In this document: positions 30,211 to 34,161 of the stretch, one piece after another | Position numbering within the stretch: position 1 is the first letter of the stretch | How the letters are laid out: every line of letters begins with the position of its first letter | NCBI GenBank assembly: GCA_964454795.1 | Contig: CAYVUM010000027.1 | Location: 1-34,161, forward strand | Direction of reading: 5' to 3' | Origin: CAYVUM01 sp964454795 | GTDB lineage: Bacteria > Pseudomonadota > Alphaproteobacteria > Rhodospirillales > Defluviicoccaceae | DNA: 34,161 nt | Made by a program: the position numbers and the translations under genes | Notes under the pieces: model-generated | What the model was told of the DNA's origin: nothing | Seen by the model: only the letters and a program-made list of their open reading frames with translations | The model's database searches: none

Positions 30211-32235
30211 TCAGCCTGCCGCCTCCCGTTCGGCGACGATGTCGCTGGCGAGTTTACCGGTCAGTTCCTGAAGGTGGTCGAACGACCAGTCGAAGGTTCC
30301 CACCCCCAGCGTTGACGAGCGCAGCTCGATGATCAGGCCGTGCATCTCCGCCTGGGGCAGCAGCGCTGCCACCTCGTCCCAGCCGTCCCAGTCGGCTTTC
30401 GCCTCAAAGCCCAGGATCTGACCACGGCGGCCGCTGACCAGGCGCTGGATGCGCGAGGTGAACTCGTTGGGCACGGCGATCCGGACCGAAAAGATCGGCT
30501 CCAGCAGCACCGGATCGCATTTCGGCAGGCCCTCGCGCATCGCCTGCAGCCCGGCCTTGCGAAACGCCATGTCCGAGCTGTCGACGGTATGATACTGGCC
30601 GTCGGTAAGGGTCACCGCCACGTCGACGACCGGGAAGCCGAGCGGTCCCTGGGCCAGGGCATCGCGCACGCCACCCTCGACTGCGGGGATATACTGCTTG
30701 GGCACGACCCCGCCACTGATCGTGTCAGTGAATTCGAACCCGGTCCCGCGCGGCAACGGCTTGATGGTCAGGTGCACATCGCCGAATTCGCCGTGCCCTC
30801 CGGACTGCTTCTTGTGGCGGGCATGCTGGGCGGTGGCGCTGCGGATCGTCTCCTTGTACGGAACACCCGGCCGGGCGGCGTCCACCTGCAGGCCGAAGCG
30901 GTTGCGCAGCCGGTCGAGAGCGATTTGCAGGTGCATTTCCCCCTGGCCCCAGAGCAGCAGCTCACCGGTGTGGGGATCGTGACCGTAGGACAGCGAGGGG
31001 TCCTCATCGCTGAGTTTGCCGAGGGCGGTGGTCAGTTTCACCTCGTCGGCGCGGTGGGTCGCGCGGATCGTTTGCGCGAACAGGGGTTTGAGCGGCTCCG
31101 GCCAGGGGGCGCCGGTCAGCGTGCCGGAGGCGGAAAGCACCGCGCCGGTGGCAGCGCCATCGAGCCGGCCGAGGGCAACAATCTCGCCCGGCCCGGCTTT
31201 TGCGACCTTTTCCGTTTTGCTGCCGAGCATCCGGCTGAGACCGCTGGCCCGCTCACCGTTCAGGGTCATGCCATCGGTGATCTCGCCGCCCCAGATCCGC
31301 ACCAGCGAGAGCTTGCCGGTATGGGCGGCGTGGAGGGTCTTGAACACCCGGGCAGCGGCTTCGCCGGCCTCGGCGAGGCCGACCCGGGCCGCCGCCGCCG
31401 CGGGCCCGGGGACCTCGTGGCGCAGCGCCTTGAGCAGCCGGGTAATGCCGTAGAGATGCTCGGCCGAGCCGAAGAACACGGGCACGATCTGGTCCTGCTG
31501 CAGGTCGCGGGTCAGGTTCGCGTAGATCTCCTCGGTCGACGGAATGGCATCTTCGAGCAGGATTTCGAGGAGTGTGTCGTCGAAGTCGGCCAGCGCTTCC
31601 AGCATCCCGACGCGGGCCTCCTGCTCCCGGTCGATGATCCGGTCCGGCAGGGGGATCAGCTCCGACGGCTGGCCCTCGCGCCACTGAAATGCCCGCTCGC
31701 TGACCAGATCGACAAAACCGGAGATATGGTCGCCCGTGCGGATCGGAACTTCGCGCAGCACCAGCGGCCGGGCGGAAACCGCCTGGATCGCCTCCAGGCT
31801 TTCGCGGATTTTTGCGCCGCCGATGTCGGTCTTGTTGATGAACACGATGTGGGGGATAGCGTGGGCGCCCAGGAAGCGGAACAGCGGCGCGAGGGTCAGC
31901 GCCTTGGCCGGTTCCGGTTCGCAGACGACGACGGCCGCGTCCACCACCATCAGGGCGTTGCGGGCCTCCTGGCTCAGTTCGATCGAGCCCGGGCAGTCAA
32001 GGAAGGTCCACGGATCATCGAGATAGCTGGTGGTTGCGACGGTGAGCTCGGTGCTCATCTGCCGGTCGCGGGCTTCCGCGACGCTGTCGCCGACGGTATT
32101 GCCGTCCTTGATCGTGCCTTTGCGGTTAATGGCACCGGTGCGGTAGAGGATCGCCTCGAGCAGCGTGGTCTTGCCGCTGAGATAGGGCCCGACGAACGCG
32201 GCGCATCGGGGCTGGGCTGGGCGTTCCTGGTTCAT
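30211..32235 (-). CDS. EF-G-like translational GTPase paralogue
   Basis: 674 residues with the full five-domain order of elongation factor G. The P-loop is GPYLSGKT at 16-23, NKTD is at 134-137, and GSA in FFGSAEHL marks the G5 region. Domain IV has QSGGHGEFGDVHL and domain V has RRGQILGFEAK. Two motifs differ from canonical EF-G: the G3 box is DCPGS (80-84) instead of DTPGH, so the histidine that positions the attacking water is absent, and the switch I RGITI is replaced by ELTVATTS. It is thus more like the EF-G2 or ribosome-protection-like paralogues than the housekeeping factor. The start at 32235 has GAGGACTCC before it. The tRNA or ribosome step it serves is unknown. Confidence 0.9.
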   Translation of the reverse strand: MNQERPAQPRCAAFVGPYLSGKTTLLEAILYRTGAINRKGTIKDGNTVGDSVAEARDRQMSTELTVATTSYLDDPWTFLDCPGSIELSQEARNALMVVDAAVVVCEPEPAKALTLAPLFRFLGAHAIPHIVFINKTDIGGAKIRESLEAIQAVSARPLVLREVPIRTGDHISGFVDLVSERAFQWREGQPSELIPLPDRIIDREQEARVGMLEALADFDDTLLEILLEDAIPSTEEIYANLTRDLQQDQIVPVFFGSAEHLYGITRLLKALRHEVPGPAAAAARVGLAEAGEAAARVFKTLHAAHTGKLSLVRIWGGEITDGMTLNGERASGLSRMLGSKTEKVAKAGPGEIVALGRLDGAATGAVLSASGTLTGAPWPEPLKPLFAQTIRATHRADEVKLTTALGKLSDEDPSLSYGHDPHTGELLLWGQGEMHLQIALDRLRNRFGLQVDAARPGVPYKETIRSATAQHARHKKQSGGHGEFGDVHLTIKPLPRGTGFEFTDTISGGVVPKQYIPAVEGGVRDALAQGPLGFPVVDVAVTLTDGQYHTVDSSDMAFRKAGLQAMREGLPKCDPVLLEPIFSVRIAVPNEFTSRIQRLVSGRRGQILGFEAKADWDGWDEVAALLPQAEMHGLIIELRSSTLGVGTFDWSFDHLQELTGKLASDIVAEREAAG

Positions 32236-32399
32236 TGGAGTCCTCCCGAACAACCACAGGGGCCGCCGGCGGCGGACGCAGCGGTCAATGTGCTGGGTCC
32301 GAGACGGGGCCGTAACGAGCCTTTCACCGTAACGGCGCGTTCCGGGGAATCAAGAGGTTGGCGAGCGCCGCCGGGCGCACCTGCGACCCCCGCCGGTCC

Positions 32400-33602
32400 T
32401 CAGGCGAGCGCAGCGCAGGCTCGCTGGATCCGGGTGCAGGCTTCGGCGAGCGCGTCGGTGGACGTGGCGTAGGACACCCGGAAGCAGGGCGACAGGCCGA
32501 AGGCCGAGCCCTGCACGGCGGCGACCCCTTCGGACTCGAGCAGGTAGGTGATGAAATCGTCGTCCGAATTGATCGCCTGGCCGTCCGGGGTCGTCCTGCC
32601 GATCACCCCCTCGCAGGAGGGATAGACATAAAAGGCCCCCTCCGGGGTCGGGCAGGACAGTCCCGTCGCCTGGTTCAGCATCGAAACCACGAGGTCGCGG
32701 CGTTCCCGGAAGACCGCATTGTGGCGGGCGATGAAGTCGTGGGGACCCTCCAGGGCCGCCACCGCGGCCGCCTGGGCGATCGAGCAGGTGTGGGTGGTGC
32801 TCTGCGACTGCACCTTGTTCATCGCCTTGATCAGCTCCGCCGCCCCGGCCGCATAGCCGACCCGCCAGCCGGTCATGCAATAGGCCTTGGAGCAGCCGTT
32901 GAGGGTCAGAGTCCGTTCGTACAGTCGCGGCTCCACCTGGGCGATGGTGGTGAACCGGAAGTCGTCGTAGACGATCAGCTCATAGATGTCATCGGTCATC
33001 ACCCAGACGTGGGGGTTCTCGACCAGAACCGCGGCAATCGCGGTCAGCTCGCCGGCCGTGTAGGCGGCGCCGGTGGGATTGCCCGGCGAGTTGAGGATCA
33101 GCCACTTGGTTCGGGGGGTGATGGCTGCGGCAAGGTCGTCCGGCTGGAGCTTGAAGCCGCTCTCCACCGGGCAGGGGACGATCACGGGGGTGCCGCCGCA
33201 GAGCAGGGTGATATCGGGGTAGGACACCCAGTAGGGGGCGGGTATGATCACCTCATCGCCGTCGTCGAGGGTGGCGAGGAGGGCGTTGTAGATGGTCTGC
33301 TTGCCGCCGCAGCCGACGGTGATCTGCTCAGGCGTGTAGTCGAGGCCGTTGTCGCGGCGGAGCTTGTCGGCGATCGCGCGGCGCAGCGCCGGGGTGCCGG
33401 CGACGGCGGTGTACTTGGTCTCGCCCCGGTCCATCGCCGCTTTCGCCGCCGCCTTGATGTGCCCGGGCGTATCGAAATCCGGTTCGCCGGCACCGAGGCC
33501 GATGACATCGCGGCCGGCGGCCTTGAGCTCGTTGGCCTTCTGGGTCACGGCGATGGTCGGTGACGGCTGGATGCGGCTGAGGCGTTGGGCGAGGAAGGCC
33601 AT
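32400..33602 (-). CDS. aatA: Aspartate aminotransferase (class I, PLP-dependent)
   Basis: 400 residues, fold-type I aminotransferase of the I-gamma group, converting aspartate and 2-oxoglutarate to oxaloacetate and glutamate; many members also act on prephenate. The PLP lysine is Lys239 in TLNGCSKAYCMTGWRVGY. Asn171/Asn175 in NSPGNPTGAAY and Asp205 in TDDIYE bind the cofactor, and the substrate-binding Arg lies in FRVSYATS near the C-terminus. The upstream frame is open to 33833, but the ATG at 33602 begins the usual MAFLAQRLSRIQPSPT. It is 164 bases before the EF-G-like gene on the same strand. The symbol is given by family resemblance. Confidence 0.93.
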   Translation of the reverse strand: MAFLAQRLSRIQPSPTIAVTQKANELKAAGRDVIGLGAGEPDFDTPGHIKAAAKAAMDRGETKYTAVAGTPALRRAIADKLRRDNGLDYTPEQITVGCGGKQTIYNALLATLDDGDEVIIPAPYWVSYPDITLLCGGTPVIVPCPVESGFKLQPDDLAAAITPRTKWLILNSPGNPTGAAYTAGELTAIAAVLVENPHVWVMTDDIYELIVYDDFRFTTIAQVEPRLYERTLTLNGCSKAYCMTGWRVGYAAGAAELIKAMNKVQSQSTTHTCSIAQAAAVAALEGPHDFIARHNAVFRERRDLVVSMLNQATGLSCPTPEGAFYVYPSCEGVIGRTTPDGQAINSDDDFITYLLESEGVAAVQGSAFGLSPCFRVSYATSTDALAEACTRIQRACAALA

Positions 33603-33742
33603 GGGGCGGGTCTCCACGTTCGGCAAGGGCTTGCTGGCCCCGGGATTTAGGCAGAACCGCGGGGAGCGGGCAACAGCCGACATTCGGGTGCGGAACGGGA
33701 GGAGGTTGCCTTTTCCCCCAGAATCACCTCGGCTGCGGTCGC

Positions 33743-34161
33743 CTACGCGGTATCCTCGTCCGCGATCACCTCGAAGTGACGCGGGCTTTCCAGGCGATGC
33801 CCGTGCCCCGCCTTGATGAGCTCGCCCGTGCACTTGACCTTGAGCCGGTCGTCATGGGCGCGCACGGCGTCGCTGTAGTTGTGTGGGCCGAGCCGCATCC
33901 CGATCCGCCTCATATGCCCTTCGACGATCCCTTCGACCGTAACTTCTCCCTCGGTCGCCGCCGGTGCCCGGTCGAGCCGGGTCACGAAGCCTTCGACTTC
34001 GAAGTCCTCAACCGGTGCGGTATCCCGGAAATGCCGGGCGGCCTCTGCGATGATCGGAATGCTGTCGCTGCCGAACAGCACCCTGGCCGGCGACTTCTCG
34101 TCAACGGGCCTGGTCCGTGACCAGGAGACCTGAACGTCGAGCGCCTCGCCGGGGCTCACCT
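33743..34161 (-). CDS. C-terminal part of an unrecognised protein (runs off the window)
   Basis: The frame is open to the right edge, so the 5' end lies outside. The visible 139 residues or so are soluble, acidic and beta-rich in look, with GFVTRLDRAPAATEGEVTV, EGIVEGHMRRIGMRL and a C-terminal RHFEVIADEDTA. A GTG at 34159 could be a start, but the sequence following it (SPGEALDVQVSW) reads as the inside of a domain. No family was recognised. It is 140 bases before the aminotransferase gene, same strand. Confidence 0.6.
   Translation of the reverse strand, partial: VSPGEALDVQVSWSRTRPVDEKSPARVLFGSDSIPIIAEAARHFRDTAPVEDFEVEGFVTRLDRAPAATEGEVTVEGIVEGHMRRIGMRLGPHNYSDAVRAHDDRLKVKCTGELIKAGHGHRLESPRHFEVIADEDTA

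Noticed and set aside
30340..32472. A 710-codon plus-strand frame opposite the EF-G-like gene
   Set aside because: It is the antisense shadow of a gene with clear GTPase motifs; long antisense frames are common in GC-rich DNA.

Overview
The window reads as chromosomal DNA from an aerobic, high-GC alphaproteobacterium, probably Rhodospirillales-like. The petABC operon next to trmL and hemF, the alpha-type HemF C-terminus and the DUF294/symporter pairing all fit that. This placement is inferred from gene content alone. No insertion sequence, prophage, CRISPR array, rRNA or tRNA was seen.

Layout. 0-6.1 kb holds respiration and heme: a CRP/FNR-family regulator, a small mono-heme cytochrome c of the Planctomycete-type domain, the cytochrome bc1 operon petABC (minus strand), then trmL and hemF on the plus strand with a 4-base overlap. 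6.2-8.4 kb holds small lipoprotein and membrane genes and a membrane-anchored TPR protein. 8.1-12.5 kb is a transport module: a 651-residue sodium:solute symporter with a TTG start, two accessory membrane genes downstream, and a divergent CBS-DUF294 protein, a family that usually accompanies such symporters. 12.6-16.8 kb has an AT-rich small PQ-loop-like membrane gene, a periplasmic PQQ-type sugar dehydrogenase and a secreted metallophosphoesterase with a PEP-CTERM-like tail. A possible Pho box lies before the phosphoesterase.

17.0-20.2 kb is a bufferin cluster: a secreted YHS-domain protein, the cysteine-containing peptide BufA, the DUF692 maturase BufB, its partner BufC and a DoxX membrane protein. 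The peptide is probably modified on cysteine and exported to bind metal, most likely copper. A strong GC hairpin between bufA and bufB could set the peptide:enzyme ratio. 20.5-25.4 kb carries a B12-binding radical SAM protein, a [2Fe-2S] ferredoxin, an SDR dehydrogenase and a thiolase; the last two form a beta-oxidation-like pair. 25.7-29.7 kb carries a large GH63/MGH1-like glucosidase and an MFS transporter. 29.8-34.2 kb carries a possible structured RNA with a textbook terminator, an EF-G-like GTPase with altered G2 and G3 motifs, an aspartate aminotransferase and an incomplete gene at the right edge.

The least expected non-coding signals are a pair of about 80% identical 111-114 bp hairpin repeats, each lying in the same sense just after a gene (13.1 kb and 20.3 kb), and the multi-hairpin segment at 29.8-30.0 kb. 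The bufferin cluster with an upstream YHS gene is the most interesting protein-coding system.
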